From: JABMRP01 sp964444795
Lineage (GTDB): Bacteria; Planctomycetota; Planctomycetia; Pirellulales; Thermoguttaceae
Direction: 5' to 3'
Assembly: GCA_964444795.1 (NCBI GenBank)
Contig: CAYUIQ010000053.1
Coordinates: 1 to 40,124, forward strand
DNA length: 40,124 bases
In this document: piece after piece, positions 23,203 to 32,050 of the stretch
How the letters are laid out: every line of letters starts with the position of its first letter
Position numbering within the stretch: position 1 is the first letter of the stretch
The notes under the pieces: generated by a model
The model's input: the letters and a program-made list of their open reading frames with translations, nothing else
Database searches by the model: none
What the model was told of the DNA's origin: nothing
Program-made: the position numbers and the translations under genes

Positions 23203-24981
23203 GTGGCAGTTGCCGCTAAGACCAAGAGTAAGAAGAAGTCACCCGAGCCGGCTGCTGGGGCGGAAATCGTCGTCCAATCACTGGTCAACCACGGCGTGGA
23301 GGTGGTGTTCGCGTATCCGGGGGGGGCGACGATTCCCCTGCACCAAGCGCTGACCCGGTTTCGCGATCGGTTGCGAGTGGTCTTGCCGCGGCACGAACAG
23401 GGGGGCGGATTTGCTGCCCAGGGCTACGCCCGATCGACGGGAAAGGTCGGCATCTGCATGGCCACCAGCGGACCGGGGGCAACGAATCTGGTCACCTCGA
23501 TCGCCGACGCCAAGCTCGATAGCGTGCCCCTGATCGCCGTCACCGGCCAGGTAGGCACCAGTGTGATCGGGACCGACGCGTTTCAGGAGACGCCCATCGT
23601 CGAGGTCTGCCGCAGCGTGACCAAGCACCACTACTTGGTAACCGATCCGAACGACATCACGCGGATCATGCGCGAGGCGTTTCACATTGCCACGACGGGA
23701 CGCCCGGGGCCCGTGTTGGTCGATATTCCCAAGAGTGTCCAACAGACCCGGGTGATACCCGACTACGACGCGCCAATGGAGCTACCCGGCTACAACGTCG
23801 AGGCGCGCGTGGCGCCGGCGGAGAAGATCGAGGAGATTGCCGCGTTGATTCGGCAGGCGAAGAAGCCGGTAGTCTACGCGGGCGGTGGGGTCGTGCTCAG
23901 CGGCGCGGCGGAGGAACTGGCCAAGTTGGTTCGCAAGACCGAGATTCCCGTGGCCAAGACGCTCATGGGACTGACCGCGTTTCCCACCGATCATCCCCTC
24001 TCGCTGGACATGCTGGGGATGCACGGCAGCGTCTATTCCAACTATGCGGTCAACGAAGCCGATCTGCTGCTGGCCTTCGGCGTGCGTTTCGACGACCGGG
24101 TGACCGGCAAGGTGTCGGAATTCGCCAAGCACGGCAAGATCGTACATATCGACATCGATCCCTCGGAAATCAACAAGATCAAGAACGCCGACGTGGCGGT
24201 CGTGGCCGACATTAAGGCGGCGCTTGCGGAGTTGAACAAGATCGTCGAGCCACCGAAAGACCTGACCAAGTGGCACAAGAAAGTCGCTGCCTGGAAAGCG
24301 TCCGATCCGTTGGCGTACGATACCGAGTGTTCCGACATTCTCTCGCAACACGCCATTGATGAACTCTGGAAGCTGACCAAGGATCGGGAGACGATCATCG
24401 CCACGGGCGTGGGCCAGCACCAGATGTGGGCCGCCCAGCACTATAAGTTCAGCCGGCCGCGGACGTTTCTCTCCAGTGCCGGCTTGGGCACGATGGGGTT
24501 CGGGCTGCCTTCGGCGGTGGGCGCCAAGTTGGGCAACCCCGACGCGCTGGTCGTCGACATCGACGGCGACGGCAGCCTGCTGATGAACGTGCAGGAGTTT
24601 GCCACCTGCTACTGTGAGAAGATTCCGGTGAAGGTGCTGTTGCTCAACAACCAGCACCTGGGCATGGTCGTGCAATGGGAGGACCGGTTCCACGCGGCCA
24701 ACCGGGCGCATACCTATCTCGGCCCGATCGATAATCCCGAGGCGATTGGCAAGGGCTCGGGCATCGGTCCCGAGGTGCGGTATCCCGATTTCGTCACCGT
24801 GGCCAAGGGCTTCGGCTGGCAAGCCCGGCACGTACAGAAGAAATCCGAACTCAAGTCGGCCATCCAAGAGATGATCGACGCTCCGGGGCCGTATCTGCTC
24901 GACGTGGTGGTTCCCTACCAGGAGCACGTCATGCCGATGATCCCCTCCGGCGCGACGGTGGGCGATTTGATTAAGGAGTAG
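23203..24981 (+). CDS. ilvB: acetolactate synthase large subunit
   Basis: Condenses two pyruvates (or pyruvate and 2-oxobutyrate) in branched-chain amino-acid synthesis, using TPP and FAD. The 592-residue protein has VVFAYPGGATIPLH, the catalytic Glu in RHEQGGGFAAQGYARSTG, TSGPGATNLVTSIADA, the FAD-region FGVRFDDRVTGK, and the TPP/Mg motif DGDGSLLMN...LLLNN. The GTG at 23203 is taken as the start (protein begins MAVAAKTKSKKK) with GAGG nine bases upstream; an in-frame ATG at 23131 or earlier would add a tail unlike the family. No small subunit (ilvN) follows; the next gene is convergent. Confidence 0.93.
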   Translation: MAVAAKTKSKKKSPEPAAGAEIVVQSLVNHGVEVVFAYPGGATIPLHQALTRFRDRLRVVLPRHEQGGGFAAQGYARSTGKVGICMATSGPGATNLVTSIADAKLDSVPLIAVTGQVGTSVIGTDAFQETPIVEVCRSVTKHHYLVTDPNDITRIMREAFHIATTGRPGPVLVDIPKSVQQTRVIPDYDAPMELPGYNVEARVAPAEKIEEIAALIRQAKKPVVYAGGGVVLSGAAEELAKLVRKTEIPVAKTLMGLTAFPTDHPLSLDMLGMHGSVYSNYAVNEADLLLAFGVRFDDRVTGKVSEFAKHGKIVHIDIDPSEINKIKNADVAVVADIKAALAELNKIVEPPKDLTKWHKKVAAWKASDPLAYDTECSDILSQHAIDELWKLTKDRETIIATGVGQHQMWAAQHYKFSRPRTFLSSAGLGTMGFGLPSAVGAKLGNPDALVVDIDGDGSLLMNVQEFATCYCEKIPVKVLLLNNQHLGMVVQWEDRFHAANRAHTYLGPIDNPEAIGKGSGIGPEVRYPDFVTVAKGFGWQARHVQKKSELKSAIQEMIDAPGPYLLDVVVPYQEHVMPMIPSGATVGDLIKE

Positions 24982-25317
24982 CTGCTTCGCTCATCGGCGT
25001 GAAGAAGATTGCCCACGGTGGCGAAGAGAGTCGTTTTGAAAAAGACACGAGTGACGAAAAGCGTGACGAAAAGGGGGCGGGAAGCGATGGACGCCTGAAT
25101 CTCGATGCCCTCCCGGCTTTGGCTCGGCAAGTGACGGCAGCCCGCGAGATGCCGTCCAGCCAACCGGTGCCGGAAAAGTGTCGGTTCGGACGTTTTTTGC
25201 CGATCACTGCCTCATCGAACGGCTGCTGGAAGATCTCCCCGCGGCTTACCGACCGACCTCCGGCGAGGGCGATCGATAACCGAAGCTGATCGGCGCGAGG
25301 CGCCATCCGGCTACACA
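24982..25317. other. 336-base gap between convergent genes
   Basis: Open frames on both strands are short, share no known domain and lack SDs. A near-duplicate of GTGACGAAAAG occurs twice around 25045-25075. No clear terminator hairpin was found. Confidence 0.5.
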
Positions 25318-26889
25318 TCATTTGGCCCGAGGATATCGCCGCACTTGGACGTCGTTTCCCTGCGGCACGCCGGGCGTGCTGCGGCCCGCGGTGATGAGCT
25401 GCTCCATCCGCGCTTTCATGGCCGCGACCCGATCGGGTTGTTCGCCGGCCAGATTGGTGGTTTCGCCGAGATCGTCCGCCAGATTGTAAAGTTGCACCGG
25501 CAGGCTACCGCCCCCCTTGCTCCAACCGCCGGAACCGGAACCGAGAATCAGTTTCCAGTCTCCCTGACGCAAGGCCGGCAAGCCGCTCGCCGAACAACTG
25601 ATCGCGTGCTCGCGCACCGGTTGGTCGCCGCCGGTAAGCAGCGGCAGCAGGCTGAAGCTGTCTTCGCCGGCGTCGGCGGGTAGCTTCGATCCGAGGATCT
25701 CGGCAAACGTCGCCAGGAGGTCGGCCTGATGGACGAGTTGGCCACACTGGCTCGCCGGCCGTACGACTCCCGGCCAACGGACGATCAGCGGGATTCGATG
25801 TCCGCCTTCCCAGACGTCCGACTTGTAACCGCGCAACGGGCCGCTGGGGAAATGCCCCGCCTTCTCCAACTCGACGACGCCGATATAGGGCGCGCATCCG
25901 TTGTCGCTGGTGAAGACGACCAGCGTGTCGTCGGCCGCCCCACTCTTATCCAGAGCGTCGAGCACTTGACCGACCACGGCGTCGACCTCGATGACAAAAT
26001 CGGCGTAAAGGCCGAGACCGCTCTTGCCCTTCCACGGCTCGTTGACCGCCAGCGGTGTGTGCGGCGCGGTCAGCGGCATGTAGACCAGGAACGGTTGGGC
26101 GGTTTGCGACTGGCGCTGGAGGAACTTCGCCACGCGGTCGCCCAGCGCGGGCAGGATCGGTTCGAGCGTCCAATCCTCCAAAGCGGGCCCCTGCTGGCTG
26201 GCCTGATTGCTTGCAAACAGCCGCGCGGCCAGGAACTCGGACGGGATGCCGACGGTTCGGTCGTCTTCGATAAAGCAGTACGGCGGCCAGTTGGGTACGT
26301 CGGTGCCGAAGTATTCGTCGAAACCGCGCGATACGGGCCCGCCCGGGATGGGCTTGGAAAAGGTCTCTTGCCATGCCGTCCGGTGCGCGTCGGTTGCGGT
26401 GATGTCCTTCTTTCCCCGGTAGCCGGTGCTGGCAAAGTACTTCTTGTTCGCCGCAGAAATGGGCCAGTTCCAACCGAGATGCCATTTGCCGATGCAGGCG
26501 GTGCGGTAGTCGTGCTGCTTTGCCAGAGAGCCGATCGTTAGCCGGTCGGCGGCGATCAGCGGCGCGCCCCAAAGTCCCACGATGCCGGCCTGCAAACGGG
26601 ATCGCCAGTGGTAACGGCCCGTGAGAAGGGTATAACGGGACGGCGAGCAGACGCCCGACGAGGAGTGTGCGTCGGTGAACCGCATTCCCCGTGCGGCAAG
26701 CCGGTCGATGTGCGGCGTGGGGATTCTTCCACGACTGGGGTTATAACACTGTACATCCCCGTAGCCCAGATCGTCGGCGTAGATGACCAGGATATTCGGC
26801 TTGTCGGGCAGTGTGGCGGGTGCCGCCTGCGTGGCGGAAGCAGCAAGGCCAAGGATGAGAACGGGGAGGAGAAGAACGATGCGTTTCAT
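25318..26889 (-). CDS. exported sulfatase (formylglycine type)
   Basis: A 523-residue arylsulfatase-family (S1) enzyme with a signal peptide (MKRIVLLLPVLILGLAASAT). NILVIYADDLGYGD supplies the first metal Asp pair, and CSPSRYTLLTGR (Cys81) is the C-x-P-S-R signature whose Cys is oxidised to formylglycine. IGKWHLGW and TSDNGCAP give the remaining active-site blocks. Such enzymes strip sulfate from polysaccharides or other esters; planctomycetes carry very many. The exact substrate cannot be read from sequence. The next genes are unrelated, and no maturase (sulfatase-modifying) gene is in the window. Confidence 0.95.
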   Translation of the reverse strand: MKRIVLLLPVLILGLAASATQAAPATLPDKPNILVIYADDLGYGDVQCYNPSRGRIPTPHIDRLAARGMRFTDAHSSSGVCSPSRYTLLTGRYHWRSRLQAGIVGLWGAPLIAADRLTIGSLAKQHDYRTACIGKWHLGWNWPISAANKKYFASTGYRGKKDITATDAHRTAWQETFSKPIPGGPVSRGFDEYFGTDVPNWPPYCFIEDDRTVGIPSEFLAARLFASNQASQQGPALEDWTLEPILPALGDRVAKFLQRQSQTAQPFLVYMPLTAPHTPLAVNEPWKGKSGLGLYADFVIEVDAVVGQVLDALDKSGAADDTLVVFTSDNGCAPYIGVVELEKAGHFPSGPLRGYKSDVWEGGHRIPLIVRWPGVVRPASQCGQLVHQADLLATFAEILGSKLPADAGEDSFSLLPLLTGGDQPVREHAISCSASGLPALRQGDWKLILGSGSGGWSKGGGSLPVQLYNLADDLGETTNLAGEQPDRVAAMKARMEQLITAGRSTPGVPQGNDVQVRRYPRAK

Positions 26890-27235
26890 GGTGATTCTCC
26901 TTGTAGGTATTGAAAGGCAGGAGCAGATAGGGCGTCAGGCACTTCTTCTGGCTTCTAATGTGTGGCACGGTCTACTTACCGATGGTCGAATGACACGTCC
27001 CCTGATTGTACAGCACGCCCGCATCCGTACAATGGCAGAGCGTTGGTGCTGGCTATCTTGCTGGCGGCGCGCGTGTTAGCCCGGTCGGTGAGCAACCGGC
27101 CGAAGCACAAAGAAAGCCGTCGCCGGCGACCGGGCTAACCATGACAGCGAGAGTGGCGATGGGGACAACGGCGGCACTCGGAATCGTCGGGAGGACGGCA
27201 TTCGGGAATTGGCCGCCCTCTGGCCGACTCCGATC
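26890..27235. other. 346-base gap, sulfatase promoter and island edge
   Basis: Holds the sulfatase leader on the left (GGAGAATCACC before the start) and the GTTAGCCCGG-type repeat on the right. It marks the transition from GC-rich DNA to the less GC-rich island. No gene is supported. Confidence 0.5.
27075..27139. repeat. GTTAGCCCGG-type palindromic repeat
   Basis: Ends are GTTAGCCCGGTCGG and CGCCGGCGACCGGGCTAAC, inverted to one another. The same ends appear at 18.69-18.84 kb. It lies about 100 bases from the membrane-protein gene at the island edge. Confidence 0.85.
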
Positions 27236-27814
27236 CTACTCGGTCTGCTCAGCCTTCATTTCTTCAATTTTCAGTACGACGGGCTGCTCAATGACGTGCC
27301 AAGCGAGTCGACATACTACCGAGTAGAGTATCAATCCAACGAAGCAACCGAGAATCACGGTTCGGTTCGACTTGTTCGGGCGACGGCTGGTGTGATGTAA
27401 GGTCAGTGAAACGCAAGCAAGGGTGCATGCTCCGAGAAGAAGAAAGTAGGGCAAGAAGTCACATCCGTGGTCAAATCCGAACGGAATCTTATCACCGCCA
27501 TCCAGAAAAGTCTGCAGAGTGATGTAACGCCAAACGACCGCGAGAGTGGAGATTGCGGCAATCGCGCCGAAAAGGAGATAGACTCCATGTCTCTGCTTAT
27601 GCTCCGTACTTGTCCTGAGCACAGCCCAGAAACATCCCGTCCCAATCGCGGCGGATGCCAGATAGTAGGCCAGGAAGGGGTCCTGTGACTTGTGCTGTAA
27701 CCAGACCACGACAGTTACCAGTGCGGTAACGATCGCAGTGACGGCACCGACGAGTTGAACGGTCTGTGTCACTGTTGAATCACGACGCTGATGTGACTTG
27801 TCCTCAGAACCCAT
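27236..27814 (-). CDS. five-helix membrane protein divergent from kinase-HD gene
   Basis: A 192-residue protein with five predicted membrane helices at about 19-39, 47-66, 77-97, 119-139 and 151-171, a short charged N-terminus and a Glu/Lys-rich C-terminal tail (VLKIEEMKAEQTE). No family recognised. The start at the ATG at 27814 follows GAGGAG by a few bases. Base composition is like the neighbouring kinase-HD gene and unlike the rest of the window, so the two probably arrived together. It is transcribed away from that gene, sharing a 473-base control region. It could be an effector, a sensor, or unrelated cargo. Confidence 0.75.
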   Translation of the reverse strand: MGSEDKSHQRRDSTVTQTVQLVGAVTAIVTALVTVVVWLQHKSQDPFLAYYLASAAIGTGCFWAVLRTSTEHKQRHGVYLLFGAIAAISTLAVVWRYITLQTFLDGGDKIPFGFDHGCDFLPYFLLLGACTLACVSLTLHHTSRRPNKSNRTVILGCFVGLILYSVVCRLAWHVIEQPVVLKIEEMKAEQTE

Positions 27815-28287
27815 AATCCCATCTCCTCTCCCCGCGTCCGATGACTGCGGCTGAAGTCGAGTACGTCCAACCGTGTGCCTCAATACCACACCTCACGCCT
27901 CTCGTCAACCTTTTACCCTCATGGCGTTTGTTTTGCCACTACCACGTACTCTATAAATAGGGGGGGTGACAACTGTATGTCACCGCTTCCGCTGGCGGGC
28001 AAACGGAAGGCAACATTCTAATTCCCGATTACCTTCGTCCACTGGGGCGTCTGGAGCGACTTTGAGGGCCCAGGATCGCCATTCTGATACACTTGTGCAG
28101 ATCCCTGCCGAGAATCCGTTACATTTCGGTTGCAAAGAGAGACCGAAAGTGATGAAATCAAGTGACGCTTCGTCGTCATGGCCAGCCCCAGTGTATCTTC
28201 GTCACAAACAGCGCCGGCGAAGAAGGGCACAGCAAAACCGTCATGATGGTACGGTGAGTTCCTCATAGGCATAGGAAAGGAAGTGTA
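27815..28287. promoter_or_regulatory. shared divergent control region of the kinase-HD locus
   Basis: A 473-base gap. It includes a TATAAAT box-like stretch at 27952-27958 and, 6 bases on, the inverted repeat GGTGACA-ACTGTA-TGTCACC. One open frame starting GTG at 27966 runs to 28268 (100 codons) but is Arg/Ser-rich, has no SD and starts inside the palindrome, so I do not call it. The AAAGGAAG SD of the kinase-HD gene is at its right edge. Confidence 0.5.
27965..27984. promoter_or_regulatory. perfect 7-bp inverted repeat, possible operator
   Basis: GGTGACA and TGTCACC around a 6-base spacer, downstream of a TATAAAT stretch in a divergent promoter region. The spacing suits a dimeric repressor or a small hairpin. 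No regulator gene is in the island. Confidence 0.55.
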
Positions 28288-31044
28288 ATGGCGGGCGAAC
28301 CGGCATCAAGGAAAGAGCTATCGGTCGATGAAGCAGTTAATATGCTCAAAGACCTCTACGAGAAGAAGAACCAGAGCGAAGCCTGGAAGACGGAATCTCC
28401 CCCTCTTCCAGAAGTCATGAAACATCTCTTGGAGAATATCAAGGACGCATATTCCCTGGATACGCCTATAGATCTTGGAGGAGCGGGGATCATCTGGAAA
28501 GTGCTGGACTTGCGATCCCCGCACAAGGACCCTGTGTTTCGCGCTCTCAAGATGCCCCGACCCAAGGAGGGCATTCATACGTCCATCGAGGACGAAGCAA
28601 AGGCCTTGCTGAATGTGCGGCACCAGAGCATTATTCCCGTTCACTATGTCAGCCAGATTGAGACTGGTGACCACTGCTACTCCTTCTTCGTGATGGACTT
28701 TGTTCAGGACGGAGAGGATATGCTGAAGCGTACTCGTAGGCTACTAAAAGAAATATCCACTCTCCGCGAGAAGTGGCATCAAGAAGATGACATCGCAAAG
28801 CGGAAAGATATTGACCGAACCGTTCAAGAGAAGATGTCATCGGCCGTGTCTTGGCTTGTGAAGGCGATTCGGGATATCTCATCGGCTGTAGCATATCTTC
28901 ACTCGCAGCACATTATCCATTTCGACATCAAGCCTGCGAATATCCTCGTGGATGCCAATGGAAATGCTCTTCTAGCGGATCTGGGGTATGCCAAAACGAA
29001 GGGCGCGGACTCGACAATCAACGTGAGAGTCGGGTTCACAGAGTTCTACGCGCATGAAGATCTGACCACTGGTATGACATACTCACGGGGTGATCGAACT
29101 GGGAATCGTCGGGAGAACAGTTTCAAGCCAACGGAATTCCGCTACGAGTGGGACGTCTTTGCCTTTGGCAAGAGCATCCTTCACATGCTCGGCCTATTTC
29201 ACCAGCGAGATCATGCATGGGTTTCTCTTTCCTATCCCCTGGACTATCTTCATGTTGCTGCATGCAGAATGCTGGATGGCAAGAATGGGAGCATCAGAGA
29301 GGCGGACCTAGACGAAGCTAAGTACTATGAGGAATGGCGGGGCCTCACGGCAGAGGACTTCGGCCGCGAAGGACTTCGGTATCGAGATTCGCATTCGATC
29401 AGAGTTGATATGGAGAAGCTTGCTGGCGACTTTCAGCTTGAGCATGAAGTTCCAGAACTCGCGGGGACGAACAGAGCGAGAATTCAGACGGATGGAACTC
29501 ACCCAGCTCCGTTTACCCAACGCGTTCGGTTGATTGTGAATCACCCGGTCTTCTTGCGGCTTCGTATGGTTCCTCAGTTGGGCTTGTCCTCGTTGATCTA
29601 TCCTACTGCGACACACACTCGTTTTGAACACAGCCTTGGAGTGTTCTCGTACACCTGTGAGTATATAAAAGCACTGTGGTATGATCAGAACAATCCCCTG
29701 TTTCGCCAGTGGGTCAGCGCATCCGACTTGAGAGCCGTCTTGGCTGCAGCATTGCTGCACGATCTCGGCCATTTCCCTCTTGCGCACGACATTGAGGCGG
29801 CTGGTCGCCTTGCCCCGGAAGGGCACAAGGATATTTTCGACCACATTTCATTGGGGCGCCGTCTGATAGAGTCGCAGATACAGGATGGCGACAGTAGGAC
29901 AATAGAGGCCATACTGCGAGACACGAGGGACGGCTGGGGAGTCAAGTGCGAAGACGTCACTGAGATTCTGGCTGCCACCAAGAGAATCACGGAAGACATC
30001 TTCGACACTGCGGTTCCTCCCAAGGCGAAGTTCTTGGCCAATATCCTGAGTGGTAGTCTCGATGCAGACAAGCTGGACTATCTGATTAGGGACAGTCACG
30101 CGTGCCATCTGCCGTATGGAAATGCAATCGACTTGGACCGTCTATTTAGGACCCTGACAACTTCAATACGGACACGGCCAGATCCAGATCACCCGGATGA
30201 TCCGAAACGACTCCAGAGAGCCCTTGAGATATCGGTGTACGAAAAGGGGAAATCAGCAGCAGAATCAATCGGATTCGCAAGATACCTAATGTACCAAGCA
30301 GTGTATTCGCATCATACCGCAAGAGCCATTAGGGTCATGCTGGATTTGGCAGCCTCCAGACTGTTCAACGGAAATAAGCGGAGAGTAAATGAAACGGTCA
30401 AGAGATTTGAAAAGATGATTGGCGTCGTCATCGATCAGGGTGATGCCGAAGCACCATTGGAAACAGACACGGATGACATTCTGAAATTCATCGCAGCGCG
30501 AGGCGACGAAACGTCCAAGAGTATGGTAGCCTTGCTTCGAGGGCGCAAGATCTACAAGCGCATCATAACTGTGCATCAGCCGGGCGACCTTGGTCCTGAC
30601 CAGGGACAAAGCCAGTATGCAAGAATTGTCGAAAAGGGCCGCAGTTTCATGCCGAGATTCCGGAGAGCGTTGCGGGAGGCTTTTGAAAGGAATAGAGACA
30701 AGACACAAACCTCGATGAGTCCGCTGAAACCCGGTGAGGCGGCAACCGTCACAAGCATGCTCGAGACAGAGGAGGCTCTCCTGCTCGACATCCCAACGGT
30801 GAAGTATGGGTCTCCCATGGAACTATGCATTATTCCCGAACTGGAAGGGCTGAAAAGGAACGACGATGCCAAGATGCACGCAAGCGATGAGATCGCCAGG
30901 GCATGGAGAAAGGCTTATGGAGACCTGATGGTTTCGACCTCGAAAATTCGCATCTACTGCCATCCAGATATCTCCGATAAGCTCACCGCCGTGTTGGGTT
31001 ACGAGGGGCTGAATGACACGCTCACCAAGGCTCTTGGGCAATGA
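28288..31044 (+). CDS. Ser/Thr protein kinase fused to SAMHD1/dGTPase-like HD phosphohydrolase
   Basis: A 918-residue cytosolic protein with no signal or membrane helix. The kinase spans about 55-330: glycine loop DLGGAGIIWKV, Lys88 in RALKMPR, catalytic loop HFDIKPANIL (Asp213, Lys215, Asn218; HFD for HRD), DLG at 231-233 for DFG, GFTEFYAHED in place of the APE segment, and DVFAFG at 289. The HD part spans about 405-700: TRFEHSLGVF (His448), HDLGHFPLAHDIE (His491, Asp492, His495), FDHISLG (His519) and LDADKLDYLIRD, matching the metal and catalytic blocks of SAMHD1/dGTPase-type dNTP hydrolases. AESIGFARYLMYQAVYSHHTAR is the usual helical follow-on. The C-terminal 200 residues are unassigned. 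AAAGGAAG lies 5-6 bases before the ATG. Function of the fusion is unknown. Confidence 0.9.
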   Translation: MAGEPASRKELSVDEAVNMLKDLYEKKNQSEAWKTESPPLPEVMKHLLENIKDAYSLDTPIDLGGAGIIWKVLDLRSPHKDPVFRALKMPRPKEGIHTSIEDEAKALLNVRHQSIIPVHYVSQIETGDHCYSFFVMDFVQDGEDMLKRTRRLLKEISTLREKWHQEDDIAKRKDIDRTVQEKMSSAVSWLVKAIRDISSAVAYLHSQHIIHFDIKPANILVDANGNALLADLGYAKTKGADSTINVRVGFTEFYAHEDLTTGMTYSRGDRTGNRRENSFKPTEFRYEWDVFAFGKSILHMLGLFHQRDHAWVSLSYPLDYLHVAACRMLDGKNGSIREADLDEAKYYEEWRGLTAEDFGREGLRYRDSHSIRVDMEKLAGDFQLEHEVPELAGTNRARIQTDGTHPAPFTQRVRLIVNHPVFLRLRMVPQLGLSSLIYPTATHTRFEHSLGVFSYTCEYIKALWYDQNNPLFRQWVSASDLRAVLAAALLHDLGHFPLAHDIEAAGRLAPEGHKDIFDHISLGRRLIESQIQDGDSRTIEAILRDTRDGWGVKCEDVTEILAATKRITEDIFDTAVPPKAKFLANILSGSLDADKLDYLIRDSHACHLPYGNAIDLDRLFRTLTTSIRTRPDPDHPDDPKRLQRALEISVYEKGKSAAESIGFARYLMYQAVYSHHTARAIRVMLDLAASRLFNGNKRRVNETVKRFEKMIGVVIDQGDAEAPLETDTDDILKFIAARGDETSKSMVALLRGRKIYKRIITVHQPGDLGPDQGQSQYARIVEKGRSFMPRFRRALREAFERNRDKTQTSMSPLKPGEAATVTSMLETEEALLLDIPTVKYGSPMELCIIPELEGLKRNDDAKMHASDEIARAWRKAYGDLMVSTSKIRIYCHPDISDKLTAVLGYEGLNDTLTKALGQ

Positions 31045-31064
31045 TGCTCGCTAGAAGAAGTGTC

Positions 31065-31079
31065 AGGAACCTAGTTCCT
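31065..31079. terminator. short hairpin between convergent genes
   Basis: AGGAAC-CTA-GTTCCT, a 6-bp stem, lies between the kinase-HD stop and the CNNM gene end. It is weak as a terminator; no other candidate lies in this 40-base gap. Confidence 0.4.
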
Positions 31080-31084
31080 CTCGC

Positions 31085-32050
31085 TTACCCCTGAGCCAGC
31101 AAACTCTCCCGCAACGCCTTGGCCGTCACCAGCCCGATCGTCTTTCCGGCGGCATCGAGCACGCGGGCCAGCGGCTCTTCGGCGTCTTCGAGCTTGGTCA
31201 GCGCGGTGAGGTGCATGTCGGCCGCGGCGATTTCCAGAAGGGGCCGGACCGGTGTCGCGTCCGACGACGTTTCCAGACAGAGATCGATCACGCGAACGTA
31301 ACCGGTTAGGAGTCCCGGACGGGTGGCGTCTTCCACCGCGACGTTGGCGATGCGATATCGCCGGGCCAGTTGCAGGATCTCGGCGCGCGGCGCATCGGAT
31401 CGAGCGCGGGGGACGTGGGCCAGCGGTTCGACGAACCGGGCGACCGGCTGTTTAGCCACCGCGAAAATCCCCCGCGCCAAGCGGAACTGGTGCGGCCGGA
31501 GGATGCCCACGTCGTGACCCTCTTCCAACACCTGCTGCAACTCGCGGCGCACCAGGGCGAGTTGCACCTGTTCGGGCGATTGGTCAACGAGTTTCTGAAG
31601 CACTTTGTCCAACGCCCCCAGAAGCAGGCTGATCGGGGCAAACAGGACGACACAGACCAGGAACAGCGGACTGCCGCGTCGCAGCAGGCGCCTTGGTGCG
31701 TTGAGGAAGAGATACTTCGGCAGCAGCTCGCCGTAGACGAACAGAAACGGGGCCAGCAGGATCGGCGCCAGCAGTTCGGCCGTGTAGCTTGGCCCAATCG
31801 TTTCCTGGACCGCCATGACGATCGCCAGCGACGTCAGATAGTTGGCCACGTTGTTGCCGGTGAGCGTCGTGGCCACGAAAATCGACGGACGATTGGTCAG
31901 CCAGAGCAACCCTCGGGCGATCGGGTCGCCGCCGAGCGCATCGAGCCGCAGCCGCACGAGCGGGATGCGGTAGAAGCCGGTTTCCGAGCCGCTGAAAAAC
32001 GCGCTGAGAAACAGCCCCACGGCCGCCAGGAGCAGAGCGAACCAGATCAT
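31085..32050 (-). CDS. CNNM/CBS membrane protein, second of a pair
   Basis: A 321-residue protein with an N-terminal CNNM (DUF21) domain: MIWFALLLAAVGLFLSAFFS, GSETGFYRI, TTLTGNNVANYLTSLAI and FVYGELLPKYLFLN are family marks. A cytosolic part with a weak CBS pair follows (RYRIANVAVEDA, GLVTAKALRE at the end). CNNM/CorC-type proteins are linked to Mg2+ or other cation efflux. Its ATG overlaps the stop of the upstream CNNM gene by four bases (ATGA), a sign of translational coupling. It lacks the C-terminal CorC/HlyC transporter-associated domain that its partner has. Confidence 0.93.
   Translation of the reverse strand: MIWFALLLAAVGLFLSAFFSGSETGFYRIPLVRLRLDALGGDPIARGLLWLTNRPSIFVATTLTGNNVANYLTSLAIVMAVQETIGPSYTAELLAPILLAPFLFVYGELLPKYLFLNAPRRLLRRGSPLFLVCVVLFAPISLLLGALDKVLQKLVDQSPEQVQLALVRRELQQVLEEGHDVGILRPHQFRLARGIFAVAKQPVARFVEPLAHVPRARSDAPRAEILQLARRYRIANVAVEDATRPGLLTGYVRVIDLCLETSSDATPVRPLLEIAAADMHLTALTKLEDAEEPLARVLDAAGKTIGLVTAKALRESLLAQG

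Noticed and set aside
24999..25289. 96-codon frame after ilvB, first thought to be an ilvN remnant
   Set aside because: It has no ACT-domain pattern and low-complexity composition. ilvN is simply not in the window.
27966..28268. 100-codon frame upstream of the kinase-HD gene
   Set aside because: Starts GTG inside an inverted repeat, lacks an SD, is Arg/Ser-rich and has no domain. A small gene here is not excluded.
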